A DNA stretch of 64,000 nt from Palsa-189 sp963803735 (lineage in GTDB: Bacteria > Acidobacteriota > Terriglobia > Acidiferrales > UBA7541). The position numbers and the translations under genes are program-made. Shown here piece after piece: positions 36,673 to 44,746 of this stretch. The notes below the pieces were generated by a model, which saw only the letters and a list, made by a program, of their open reading frames with translations, was not told where the DNA came from and searched no databases. How positions within the stretch are numbered: the first letter of the stretch is position 1; each line of letters starts with the position of its first letter. The stretch lies in NCBI GenBank assembly GCA_963803735.1, contig CAWDNV010000022.1, positions 342,878-406,877 on the forward strand, written 5' to 3'.

Positions 36673-37176
36673 CTACATTTGATTCGACGGCTGCGACTGC
36701 GAGGTTTGCTGCGCCGGCAACTCCGAGAGCGCGTCGAAACTCGTTACCACATCGTAATCTTCCAGTACAGGTAAATCTTTGATCATTCCGAACTCGGCCT
36801 CGGTATTCTGAACCGTTGGTCCGACCGGCGGATGCGTCACAGCCAGCCGCCCTGGCTGAAACGAAGACAGCCAGATCGAAGCAATGAGGAGCGCCGTCAC
36901 GGCGAAAGCCATGCGCGGCGAGGGGACGATCCAGCTCCAGAAACCTGTTCTGATGGGCTCTTGCCGCACGCGCGCTCTCACGCGATTGTCGAACGCGGTA
37001 GAAGGTTCCAGCGCCGGGAGTTCATCGAGCACGTCCCAAACCGAGCGGAATTCCGTGGCGCGCTCCTGGCATGCTGTGCAAATGGCCAGGTGAGCTTCCA
37101 TCTGACGCCGCTCTGCAATAGCAAGGTTGCCATCCAGGTAGGCGACCAGCTTTTTCTCCATGTGTCCGCAGTTCAT
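36673..37176 (-). CDS. Zinc-finger anti-sigma factor
   Basis: A 167-residue membrane anti-sigma factor with an N-terminal zf-HC2 domain: His29, Cys33 and Cys36 in HLAICTAC (H-x3-C-x2-C), plus the early Cys3-Gly-His5. One transmembrane helix is at about residues 89-106 (MAFAVTALLIASIWLSSF), followed by a Gln/Ser-rich tail. Its ATG overlaps the stop of the ECF sigma gene by four bases, so it should regulate that factor. It is followed 33 bases later by the DUF3106 gene. Confidence 0.85.
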   Translation of the reverse strand: MNCGHMEKKLVAYLDGNLAIAERRQMEAHLAICTACQERATEFRSVWDVLDELPALEPSTAFDNRVRARVRQEPIRTGFWSWIVPSPRMAFAVTALLIASIWLSSFQPGRLAVTHPPVGPTVQNTEAEFGMIKDLPVLEDYDVVTSFDALSELPAQQTSQSQPSNQM

Positions 37177-37826
37177 ATTGATGACCTCATTTTTACGGTC
37201 CGGCTGTTTTGAGATTGCACCTGCGCCGCTTGCACCAACGGAGCCAACTGCACTCGCAGCGTCTCGTAAGCGCGGAAGAGCAAGGATTTCAGGGCACTCT
37301 CGGAGCAGCCCAAAACCCGGGCAATTTGATCGTAATCCATCTCCTGATACTTATGGAGCAAAACCGCCGCGCGCTGCTTCTCGGGGAGCGACTCGACGGC
37401 GCGGCGTATCAGATCGGCGCGATCGCGCTGAATCAAATCCACCTCGATGGTAGGCTGCCGGTCGGCTATTTCCATCGCTGGCTGCTCAGTTTCGCCATCG
37501 CCCGAATAACCACCTGCCGACTGATCAATAGAAATTTCCATATGTCGATGGCGGCCATCGCGCAGGGCGTTCAATGCCAGGTTCGTAGCGATGCGAAACA
37601 TCCACGTGGTGAACTTGGCCGTAGGCACATACTGGCCCCGAGCACGATACACTCGCAGAAAAACCTCTTGCGCGAGATCCTCCGCTGCTCCCGTATCCCG
37701 CACCATCCGGTAAAGGAAGTTGACCACAGGCGTCCGATACTTACGCAAGAGAAGCTCGAAAGACGAATCGTCTCCGGACTTCACGTCCAGCATCAATTGG
37801 ACGTCGGACCTGGCCATAGCCTCCAC
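37173..37826 (-). CDS. ECF-family RNA polymerase sigma factor
   Basis: A 217-residue ECF sigma factor with region 2 (about residues 22-90; GAAEDLAQEVFLRVYRARGQ and FTTWMFRIATNLALNALRD) and region 4 (about 140-195; LPEKQRAAVLLHKYQEMDYD and IARVLGCSESALKSLLFRAY). It is coupled to its anti-sigma factor by a four-base overlap. I found no GGAAC-type promoter on its own strand, so autoregulation is not supported here, unlike the first ECF operon. Confidence 0.9.
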   Translation of the reverse strand: MEAMARSDVQLMLDVKSGDDSSFELLLRKYRTPVVNFLYRMVRDTGAAEDLAQEVFLRVYRARGQYVPTAKFTTWMFRIATNLALNALRDGRHRHMEISIDQSAGGYSGDGETEQPAMEIADRQPTIEVDLIQRDRADLIRRAVESLPEKQRAAVLLHKYQEMDYDQIARVLGCSESALKSLLFRAYETLRVQLAPLVQAAQVQSQNSRTVKMRSSI

Positions 37827-38002
37827 ATTGTATCCAACCCTTTAATCATCAAAAAGTTGTGGTTTAGGGGAACCCTGTCCAATGAGGTATCGACCGTTTG
37901 ATCCTACGCTATCCCATTGAATTTATTGCCTCAAAGGAGGCTCGGAGGCGTCAGGCAACGAATCCAATTTGAGGGGAGATAACAAAGAAGAAAGGATCGA
38001 AA

Positions 38003-38485
38003 ATGTCTGAAAAACCGACCATAGAAAAGGCTAAAGAGGATCTGCGCGAGGGCAAATCGCCCTCAACAGCCGCAGGTGAATTCGTGCACGAAGAGATCGA
38101 GCACGTCCGTCAGGGCAAACACGGCGCTCGCTCGCCCCAACAAGCCATCGCAATTGGCTTAAGCAAAGCTCGCCGCGCTGGAATACCTTTGAAGCCGCCT
38201 CGCCGCGGCCAAGCGTCGGAGAATACTCGGACACACGCCGAACGCGATTACCGGCGCGGTCGGACCTCGCCCCGCCGCAAGCCATCAGGTCGTCGGTCGC
38301 GTGCTACGGAGGGGGCGTGGAAAGGTGAGCGGCGCAGCAGCGCGTCGCGTTCGGCTTTATCACGGCAGGGCCGCAGCGCGGCTCGGCGTCGCAGCCGGTC
38401 GAGCCGCTCGCAGGCAGCCCGTCGTGCCGCTTCAACCCGCATGAGGCGTTCGCACGGCAACCGCGGCACGCGGCGCAGCAGCTAA
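38003..38485 (+). CDS. DUF6496-like protein with Arg/Ser-rich tail
   Basis: A 160-residue protein. The first 65 residues (EKAKEDLREGKSPSTAAGEF, then QAIAIGLSKARRAGIPLKPP) match the DUF6496 pattern of small, often stress- or nucleoid-associated proteins. The remaining 95 residues are almost only Arg, Ser, Ala and Gly, reminiscent of histone-like tails. AAGGA lies 7 bases before the ATG. It is transcribed away from the second ECF operon. A DNA- or RNA-binding role is plausible but inferred. Confidence 0.78.
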   Translation: MSEKPTIEKAKEDLREGKSPSTAAGEFVHEEIEHVRQGKHGARSPQQAIAIGLSKARRAGIPLKPPRRGQASENTRTHAERDYRRGRTSPRRKPSGRRSRATEGAWKGERRSSASRSALSRQGRSAARRRSRSSRSQAARRAASTRMRRSHGNRGTRRSS

Positions 38486-38518
38486 CGGATGACAGGGGTT
38501 TTAAAGCGAGGACGAGAA

Positions 38519-39595
38519 TCAGCCAGAGTGGCGGAATAGGATTACGTCGCCTTCTTGGACGATGTACTCTTTCCCTTCGAGGCGTACTTGTCCTTTTTCG
38601 CGGGCCGCCGGCCAGCTGCCTGCGGCCAGCAAATCTTCGCAGCGCACCACTTCGGCGCGGATGAAATTGCGTTCGATATCGGTGTGAATCGCGCCTGCGG
38701 CTTTTACGGCGGGAGTGCCGCGGCGAATCGTCCAGGCTCGAACTTCGGGCTCTCCTGCTGTAAAAAATGAGATCAATCCCATCAGATCGTAAGTGGCGCG
38801 GATAAGGCGGTGCAGACCTGGTTGCTTTAAGCCGTAGGCCGTCAGGAGTTCGGCCGCTGCGGCGTCGTCGAGTTCCGCGAGTTCGGCTTCGATCCGGCCG
38901 CATACCGCAACTACCGCGCTTTGCGGCTGTCCGCGCAATTTCTCCAGGCCGTGCCGTTCGACGGCTTTATCCAACTTGTCGACTTCGTCCTCGCCGAGGT
39001 TCAGAACGTAGAGCATCGGGCGAAGCGAAAGGAACATGAAGCCGGTCAGGATTTTCCGCTCCTCAGCGGTGAACTCGAGCTCACGCAACGGATGTTCACC
39101 CTCGATCGCGGTGCGGCAGCGCACAAGCAGGGCGTGCTCGTGTTCCGTTGTGGCGTCTTTTTTCCTTTTGAGGTCTTTTTCGAGGCGCTCGAGCCGCCGT
39201 TCGATTTGTTCGAGATCGGAGAGCATTAGCTCGAGGTCCAGAGACTGGGCGTCTCGCAGAGGATCGATGCTACCCGCGGGGTGCGGCACCGCCGGATCAT
39301 CGAAAACGCGCAAGACGTGCGCCAGCGCATCCACCTCCCGCAAGGGAGCCAGCACTGCTGAATCGCGTGCACGATCCCGCACGATGCCTCCGACGTCCAC
39401 GTACTCCACAGTGGCATATGTGATTTTTCGGGGCTTGTAGAGTGCGGCGAGCTGATCGATGCGCGGCTCAGGGACTCGCGCTACGCCGACATGTGTTGCG
39501 CCACGAGCGGCCTTTTCATCCAAGTGGGCTCGGGTGAGAATGCGGAAGAGGGTTGTTTTGCCGACCTGCGGTAAGCCGACGATACCGGTTTGCAT
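38519..39595 (-). CDS. ychF: Redox-regulated ATPase YchF (Obg-related)
   Basis: A 358-residue TRAFAC P-loop NTPase that prefers ATP. The P-loop is GLPQVGKTTLFRIL (7-20), followed by the G3 segment VEYVDVGGIV and a coiled-coil insertion (about 130-165, LERLEKDLKRKKDATTEHEH). The C-terminal TGS domain has FFTAGEPEVRAWTIRRGTP and IHTDIERNFIRAEVV and ends with GDVILFRHSG. YchF/OLA1 proteins affect oxidative-stress responses in E. coli and eukaryotes. It is encoded divergently from the peroxiredoxin-like gene, which gives a plausible functional link. Confidence 0.96.
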   Translation of the reverse strand: MQTGIVGLPQVGKTTLFRILTRAHLDEKAARGATHVGVARVPEPRIDQLAALYKPRKITYATVEYVDVGGIVRDRARDSAVLAPLREVDALAHVLRVFDDPAVPHPAGSIDPLRDAQSLDLELMLSDLEQIERRLERLEKDLKRKKDATTEHEHALLVRCRTAIEGEHPLRELEFTAEERKILTGFMFLSLRPMLYVLNLGEDEVDKLDKAVERHGLEKLRGQPQSAVVAVCGRIEAELAELDDAAAAELLTAYGLKQPGLHRLIRATYDLMGLISFFTAGEPEVRAWTIRRGTPAVKAAGAIHTDIERNFIRAEVVRCEDLLAAGSWPAAREKGQVRLEGKEYIVQEGDVILFRHSG

Positions 39596-39705
39596 GAACC
39601 GCGCATCGTAGCATAGCTATGAGCCATGTGCTGAGATCGAGGCCGCTGATTGGCTCACATGAAATCGGCTGCTGATGATCCCCGAGTTTCGGAGGTAACT
39701 TGACC

Positions 39706-40254
39706 ATGGCCACCGGAAAAATGCCCGCAGCGGGTGAGGTCGCATCGGACTTCGAGCTCCCGGATTCCACGCAAGCGCCGCGCCGGTTATCGGAACTGGT
39801 TTCGCGAGGCCGCCTGGCGCTTGTCTTCTATCGCGGCGATTGGTGACCATTCTGTCTTCGCCAGTTGGCGGATTACCGCGATCATTACGAGGAAATCCGC
39901 GCGGCCGGGGCCGACGTCGTGGCCGTGTGCGTCGATCCGCCAATCAAATCCGAAGCAGTCCGCCGCGAGCTGCGGCTGCCCTTTCCCATTTTGTGCGATA
40001 CCCAAAGGGTGATCAAGGATTGGGGTATTTATAATCCCAAGGAGAAGGGTGGCATTGCCAAGCCTGCAGTATTCGTCATCGATCGCGATAGGACCGTCCA
40101 GTATGCCAAAGTCGATGACGTCGCGACACGGGTTCCGGCGAGCGAAATCGTTCGCATTCTCAGCGGTGCTGGACAGCACGACCCTGAACGCAAGATTTAC
40201 ATCCCTCACGTCAGCGATTTTCTTCGCGCGATCCGAAATATGATTCGCTCATAG
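39706..40254 (+). CDS. Peroxiredoxin-like selenoprotein (UGA at residue 47)
   Basis: Translating through the UGA at 39844-39846 as selenocysteine gives one 182-residue AhpC/TSA-family protein from ATG 39706 (GGAGG lies 10 bases upstream) to TAG 40254. Before the stop: ASDFELPDSTQAPRRLSELV and LALVFYRGDW. The next codon is UGA, then PFCLRQLADYRDHY and ADVVAVCVDPPIKSEAVRRE. UGA sits exactly at the peroxidatic cysteine of FYRGDWCPFC, giving a U-x-x-C redox site (residues 47 and 50). A hairpin at 39857-39872 satisfies bacterial SECIS rules. Downstream homology is uninterrupted, so a decayed gene is less likely. An ordinary caller would report only the C-terminal 129 residues from 39865. Sec machinery must be encoded elsewhere. 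Confidence 0.85.
39844..39872 (+). promoter_or_regulatory. Putative bacterial SECIS element
   Basis: UGA at 39844-39846 is followed by a hairpin, TTCGCC-AGTT-GGCGGA (39857-39872; six pairs, one T-G wobble), whose loop starts 17 bases after the UGA with a G in the second position. Bacterial SECIS elements lie directly downstream of the Sec codon within about 16-37 bases, with a conserved G among the first two loop bases; SelB would bind it. Confidence 0.6.
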
Positions 40255-40493
40255 CCCCAAAATCTAGCTTCCCCACGAATTCCCGCGCTCCCATCGTGAC
40301 CAGTTACAAGCTTTCACCTTTGGGCTGCCAAATATTACTCATTGGACACACACCGATTCATCCGCGTCGGAAACACGCAACCAACATATTCCGTCGTACG
40401 CGCAGTTACGTACAATAGCTAGTAGTTTTGCGCTGCACTGGGCCCAAGCCGCGCCGATTTCCTCACATTCCATCCCTCATCTTCGTTTTCCTG
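40255..40493. other. Intergenic before the dcw promoter
   Basis: About 240 bases between the peroxiredoxin stop and the mraZ promoter; with the promoter and operator the gap to mraZ exceeds 330 bases. AT-richer than its flanks. No gene, RNA or clear terminator was recognised. Confidence 0.5.
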
Positions 40494-40521
40494 TTGACAA
40501 GCACTGAAGACAGTCTAAGAT
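40494..40521 (+). promoter_or_regulatory. Promoter of the dcw cluster (PmraZ)
   Basis: TTGACA (40494-40499), a 16-base spacer and TAAGAT (40516-40521), directly followed by the MraZ operator. It probably drives the long operon mraZ to ftsZ. Confidence 0.8.
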
Positions 40522-40571
40522 GTGGGGCCACGTGGTAAAAAGTGGCGATAAGTGATGTGAAGTGGTGAGAA
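40522..40571 (+). promoter_or_regulatory. MraZ operator, five GTGG repeats with 10-bp spacing
   Basis: GTGG occurs at 40522, 40532, 40542 and 40562, with GTGA at 40552: five units exactly 10 bases apart between the -10 and the mraZ start. MraZ of E. coli binds TGGGN repeats of the same 10-bp period upstream of its own gene, so autorepression is expected. Confidence 0.8.
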
Positions 40572-40592
40572 ACGAACTGAATTCCCGGTTGC

Positions 40593-41045
40593 GTGGCGAT
40601 TTCTCCAGTGCTTCGTGGCAACTATCCGGCGAGGGTGGACGAGAAGGGCAGAGTGAAGATCCCAGCTGCCTTCCTGGAAGCACTGCGCGAATACGGGAAC
40701 AAGTTCTACGTGACGAGCGAAAACGGCGATTACGTGCGCGTATATCCGATGAAGATTTGGAACGAGATTGAGGAGAAGCTCGCGCGCCTTTCGTCTCATA
40801 ACCGGACTAAACAGAAGTTTCTGACTCGAACAAATTATTACGGGCAGCTTGTGGAGCTCGACGGGCAGGGGCGCATCCTGGTTCCACCAATCTTGCGCGA
40901 ATCCGCGCAGATGCGCGGCGACGTGGACGTGCTCGGGAACTTGAATTATTTGCAGATTTGGAACCACACGCGGTTCCTGGACAACTTGAAGGCAAGCCCG
41001 ATCACGGATGACGACGAAAAGACGCTGGACGAGCTCGGCATTTAG
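40593..41045 (+). CDS. mraZ: Transcriptional regulator MraZ
   Basis: A 150-residue DNA-binding protein of the AbrB-like fold in two copies: the DEKGRVKIPAAFLEALREYG half (about 16-35) and LDGQGRILVPPILRE (about 87-102). MraZ represses the dcw cluster by binding repeats at its own promoter. The GTG start at 40593 is used; MraZ proteins often begin near LRGNYPARVD, so a GTG at 40608 is also possible. It is the first gene of the cell-wall and division cluster, followed 58 bases later by rsmH. Confidence 0.96.
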   Translation: MAISPVLRGNYPARVDEKGRVKIPAAFLEALREYGNKFYVTSENGDYVRVYPMKIWNEIEEKLARLSSHNRTKQKFLTRTNYYGQLVELDGQGRILVPPILRESAQMRGDVDVLGNLNYLQIWNHTRFLDNLKASPITDDDEKTLDELGI

Positions 41046-41054
41046 TTATGCAGC

Positions 41055-41081
41055 GCGGCCCTAGCGGCCCTAGCGGCCCTG
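41055..41081 (+). repeat. Tandem 9-bp repeat, three copies
   Basis: GCGGCCCTA repeated three times (the last copy ends in G) in the mraZ-rsmH gap. It is short and GC-rich; no function is evident. Confidence 0.7.
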
Positions 41082-41103
41082 GCGAACACGGGATCGCAAA
41101 GTT

Positions 41104-42012
41104 TTGACGGCAAGTCATACGCCGGTTCTGGCCGAAGAGGTTCTGCGCTGGCTGCGGATTGAGCCCGGTGGCACGTACGTAGATGCAACGGTAGGGCTTG
41201 GCGGGCATGCCGTGCAGATCGCGGCGCAGCTCACGACGGGGCGGCTGATTGGACTGGATCGCGATGCAGGAGCGCTGGCAATCGCGAGCGAACGGCTCAA
41301 AGATTTCGGGGGGAAAGTCGTGCTGGTGCAAGCGGATTTTTCGAGGATCGACGAGGTGGCCCAGGAATTGAACTTGCCGCCGGTGCAAGGAATTTTGGCG
41401 GATCTGGGCGTTTCGAGCTTGCAACTAGACACGGCCGAACGCGGCTTTTCGTTTCGGCTCGCGGGACCTCTTGACATGAGAATGGATTCGAGATCGGCGA
41501 CGACGGCGGCGGATATCGTGAACGAAACCGCCGAATCAGAGCTCGCCGACCTGCTCTATCGCCTGGGCGAAGAGCGGGACTCCAGAAGAATCGCCAGGGC
41601 CATCGTGCGTGCGCGGCCTATTCGCAGCACCGAACACCTGGCAACGGTTGTGGCAGGGGCTCGTACTTCAAGGGGAAGGCAGAAACTGCATCCCGCGACA
41701 AAAACGTTTCTGGCGCTGCGGATTGCGGTGAATCGAGAGTTGGAGGCACTCGGGCAGTTTCTTAAGCGTGCCTCTGCCACAATAGCTCCCGGGGGACGTT
41801 GGGTGGTTTTGAGTTATCACTCGCTTGAAGACCGCATGGTTAAGCAAGAATTTCGCCGCCTTGCTAGCGAGGGAGTGCTGAACGTGCTGACGCGTAAAGT
41901 GCTGCGCCCCAGCGATGCGGAAATTGCGGCGAATCCGCGCGCGCGTAGCGCAAAGATGCGTGTAGCCGAGAAACTCATGCCGGTTGCGTCGGCGGAAAAG
42001 TTGGCGTCGTGA
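41104..42012 (+). CDS. rsmH: 16S rRNA (cytosine-1402 N4) methyltransferase
   Basis: A 302-residue S-adenosylmethionine-dependent methyltransferase. The SAM fold appears in TYVDATVGLGGHAVQIAAQL and LIGLDRDAGALAIASERL, with ILADLGVSSLQLDTAERGFS and the RSMH signature VLSYHSLEDRMVKQEFR. It methylates C1402 in the ribosomal P site. The start is TTG 41104 (MTASHTPVLAEEVLRWL matches the family). Its stop overlaps ftsL by four bases (GTGA). Confidence 0.97.
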   Translation: MTASHTPVLAEEVLRWLRIEPGGTYVDATVGLGGHAVQIAAQLTTGRLIGLDRDAGALAIASERLKDFGGKVVLVQADFSRIDEVAQELNLPPVQGILADLGVSSLQLDTAERGFSFRLAGPLDMRMDSRSATTAADIVNETAESELADLLYRLGEERDSRRIARAIVRARPIRSTEHLATVVAGARTSRGRQKLHPATKTFLALRIAVNRELEALGQFLKRASATIAPGGRWVVLSYHSLEDRMVKQEFRRLASEGVLNVLTRKVLRPSDAEIAANPRARSAKMRVAEKLMPVASAEKLAS

Positions 42013-42422
42013 CCCGATCTCGCACAGCGAAACGTACCGAGTTCCACACCGTCAAGCGCATAGACAATTCGCGGCTGGCGCGCCCGATCGCGTCGGACCG
42101 GCTGCGAGAGATGGCGAGACTAATTGCGTTGGGTGCGCTGCTCGCTGGTGCGGCTCTGTTTTACGCGTGGCAGCACTTCGAATACTTGCAGCTGCGGTAT
42201 CGCGTGGAATCGCTGAAATCGGAGCGCTCGCAAGCTTCCGAACTGAACCAGCAACTAAAATTGGAAATGGCTGGCTTGCGTGCGCCTTCAAGAATAGACG
42301 AGATTGCCCGGCGACAACTCAGGCTTACGGCGCCGGTTCCGGGCCAGGTGGCGCCGCTCGACCAGCCGGTTGAGCCCGTGGTTGCCCAGGCCCGCCCCTC
42401 AGGAAGTTTTCGCGTTCAATGA
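42009..42422 (+). CDS. ftsL: Cell division protein FtsL-like
   Basis: A 137-residue bitopic protein: a basic cytoplasmic start, a membrane helix at about residues 38-56 (LIALGALLAGAALFYAWQHF) and a short periplasmic coiled coil (about 60-105, YLQLRYRVESLKSERSQASE). It then ends in a Pro/Val-rich tail. FtsL joins FtsB/FtsQ in activating FtsWI. Sequence conservation is low, so the call rests on position between rsmH and ftsI plus topology. The GTG start overlaps rsmH. Confidence 0.85.
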   Translation: MTRSRTAKRTEFHTVKRIDNSRLARPIASDRLREMARLIALGALLAGAALFYAWQHFEYLQLRYRVESLKSERSQASELNQQLKLEMAGLRAPSRIDEIARRQLRLTAPVPGQVAPLDQPVEPVVAQARPSGSFRVQ

Positions 42423-42521
42423 ATTCAAGGCCATGCCCCGTAAACGCGTGGCTTGGCCCATTTAATTCGCTGACAAGCGAAACGTTTTCTGAAGAATTCC
42501 GTGTTGAATTGAGTTGAAGGA

Positions 42522-44633
42522 ATGCACGGCCGGGGTACGGGCATGGATTTCCGCAGCCCTCAGATCCGCTTATTGATCGTGACGGCGGCGCTTGGGTTTT
42601 GGACTGCCGCGGCTCTCGCGAGGCTCGCGGATTTGCAGCTTCTGCACTATAGCGATTATCTCGCTCGCGCCGAACGCCAGCAGCAGCACATCGTCGAAAT
42701 CAGCCCCAAGCGCGCTGACATTCTCGACCGCAATCAGCAAGAGCTGGCCATGAGCACCTCGCTCGACTCTTGTTTCGCTGTGCCGGCGGAAATCTCCGAT
42801 AACGATCTTGTGGCGCGGCTGCTCGCTCCCTTGGTGGGTCTGCCGGCCGATGAGATTTCGGCGCGGCTTAGTTCTTCGCGCTCGTTCATTTGGATTGCGC
42901 GCAAGCTGCCACCGGCCACGGCGGCGCGAATTCGCCAGCTCAATCTGCGGGGAATCTACTTTCAGAAAGAAAATCAGCGCTTTTATCCGAAGCGCGATTT
43001 AGCCGCAGCCGTTCTGGGCTACGTCGATATCGACGAAAAGGGCATCGGCGGAATCGAATACCAGCTTGATAACCGCATCCGTAGCAAAGCTTCCCGAATG
43101 CTTATCCTTACTGACGCGCACAACCGCTGGTATGAAAGTACGGACAAGACTCCGGAAGCTGGCGCCAGCGTAATTTTGACGATCGATGAGAATATCCAGT
43201 TCATCGTCGAAAAAGAACTCGCTGCCGCTATAGAAGAGACGCACGCCAAGGCCGGCACCGTGCTCGTGCAGGATCCGTCTAATGGCGAAATACTGGCGAT
43301 GGCGAGTTGGCCGAAGTTCAATCCCAATGCGCCGGGCGGCAGCCCTGCCGAAGCCCGCATGAATCGAGCCGTCGGCGCGCTCTACGAGCCCGGCTCGGTT
43401 TTCAAAATTGTGACACTCTCAGCCGCCATCGATCAGGGCATCACCACGCCGGACGAAGTCGTGGATTGCCAGATGGGTGCGATTTATATTGCGGGACACC
43501 GCATCCGCGACCACAAAGCCTATGGCCTCCTCACGGTTTCGCAAATCCTGGCGCACTCGAGTGATGTAGGCGCGATCAAAATCGGGCTGCGCCTCGGGGC
43601 GCCCAAATTCTATGAATACATACGGGCCTATGGATTTGGCGATGCCACCGGTGTCGATCTTCCCGGGGAAAATCGTGGACTGCTGCGGCACGTGGAGAAT
43701 TGGACGCCAGTGTCAGTGGGATCGATTTCCATGGGCCAGGAAGTCGGCGTCACGCCTTTGCAGATGATTAACGCCGTGTCGGCAATCGCCAACGGTGGAT
43801 TGCTCTATCACCCTCACGTTGTGCTGGCTCTGCGCAAGGGATCTGAGGTTGAGCAGGAATCGCAGTCTACGCCGCGGCGCGTCGTTCGCGAAACCACGGC
43901 GGCAGCAATGCGAGCCATGCTCGAAGGTGTCGTCCTAAACGGCACAGGCACGAAGGCGCAGCTTGATGGCTACACCTCAGCAGGAAAGACGGGGACGGCG
44001 CAGAAAATCGATCCCGCCACGGGTCGCTATTCGGCCACACAACTGATCGCGTCATTTGTTGGTTTTGCTCCCATTAACAATCCGGCTGTCACGATTCTTG
44101 TGCAGCTTGATTCCCCGGTCGGACTGCACGAGGGCGGATCGGTGGCCGCCCCTGTCTTCAAGCGCATTGCCGAGCAGGTGCTTCCTTATCTCAATGTGCC
44201 TCACGACATTCCTGTGTCGCGAGCTACGCTCAGAGCCGCTCGCCGTTCGCAACCCAGCGGTGCCGCCGACGTTTCCGATTTCGATGCGGCCCAAATGAGT
44301 TCAGTCACTTTGAGCGATTCGGCCCAAGCCGAACCGATCTCTGCCGCAGTGCTGCCGGTTTCCGCCACTGCGCCCACTGTAGAGTTGGCGGAAGGCGCGG
44401 GCATATCGGTTCCGGACTTGACCGGTAAAACGGTTCGGCAGGTGACGGAGATTTGCGTGCAGCTCGGCGTCAACCCGGTGCTGGTTGGCGCGGGCACAGT
44501 TCAGGAGCAGTCGCCGCCACCCGATACTCCGGTTCGCCGTGGTACTTCGGTAATTTTCCGATTCGGGCGACCTGTGTTGAAAAAAGCGCAACTCAGGGCA
44601 CAAAAACAGGTCCGTAAGGCGGCGGCCCGATAA
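42522..44633 (+). CDS. ftsI: Peptidoglycan D,D-transpeptidase FtsI with PASTA domain
   Basis: A 703-residue class B penicillin-binding protein that cross-links septal peptidoglycan. It has an N-terminal membrane anchor (about 17-35), the PBP dimerisation region and a transpeptidase with nucleophile Ser292 (PGSVFK), the SSD-type box HSSDVGAIKIG and KTG in AGKTGTAQKID. A PASTA domain follows near the C-terminus (ISVPDLTGKTVRQVTEICVQ), a feature more familiar in Gram-positive PBPs. ATG 42522 is used; ATG 42543 would shorten it by seven residues. It precedes murE by an overlapping TAATG. Confidence 0.96.
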   Translation: MHGRGTGMDFRSPQIRLLIVTAALGFWTAAALARLADLQLLHYSDYLARAERQQQHIVEISPKRADILDRNQQELAMSTSLDSCFAVPAEISDNDLVARLLAPLVGLPADEISARLSSSRSFIWIARKLPPATAARIRQLNLRGIYFQKENQRFYPKRDLAAAVLGYVDIDEKGIGGIEYQLDNRIRSKASRMLILTDAHNRWYESTDKTPEAGASVILTIDENIQFIVEKELAAAIEETHAKAGTVLVQDPSNGEILAMASWPKFNPNAPGGSPAEARMNRAVGALYEPGSVFKIVTLSAAIDQGITTPDEVVDCQMGAIYIAGHRIRDHKAYGLLTVSQILAHSSDVGAIKIGLRLGAPKFYEYIRAYGFGDATGVDLPGENRGLLRHVENWTPVSVGSISMGQEVGVTPLQMINAVSAIANGGLLYHPHVVLALRKGSEVEQESQSTPRRVVRETTAAAMRAMLEGVVLNGTGTKAQLDGYTSAGKTGTAQKIDPATGRYSATQLIASFVGFAPINNPAVTILVQLDSPVGLHEGGSVAAPVFKRIAEQVLPYLNVPHDIPVSRATLRAARRSQPSGAADVSDFDAAQMSSVTLSDSAQAEPISAAVLPVSATAPTVELAEGAGISVPDLTGKTVRQVTEICVQLGVNPVLVGAGTVQEQSPPPDTPVRRGTSVIFRFGRPVLKKAQLRAQKQVRKAAAR

Positions 44634-44746
44634 TGCCGCCGGCGCGTCGAAGATCCCCCCGAAGACCCCCAGTGGTCTCTTCGGAACATCAGATCGCTCC
44701 AAAATTGAGCACACCTCGTGCGCGGCCTATACTTACGAGCGCGGGA

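Noticed and set aside
37869..37900. GGAACC and CGACCG/GTTT as an ECF promoter for 38003
   Set aside because: The spacing to the GTT element is 21 bases, and to CGACCG the -10 match is poor.
39865..40254. 129-residue ORF as an independent short gene
   Set aside because: It is the C-terminal part of the peroxiredoxin-like gene; it lacks the N-terminal thioredoxin-fold strands and has no ribosome-binding site of its own.
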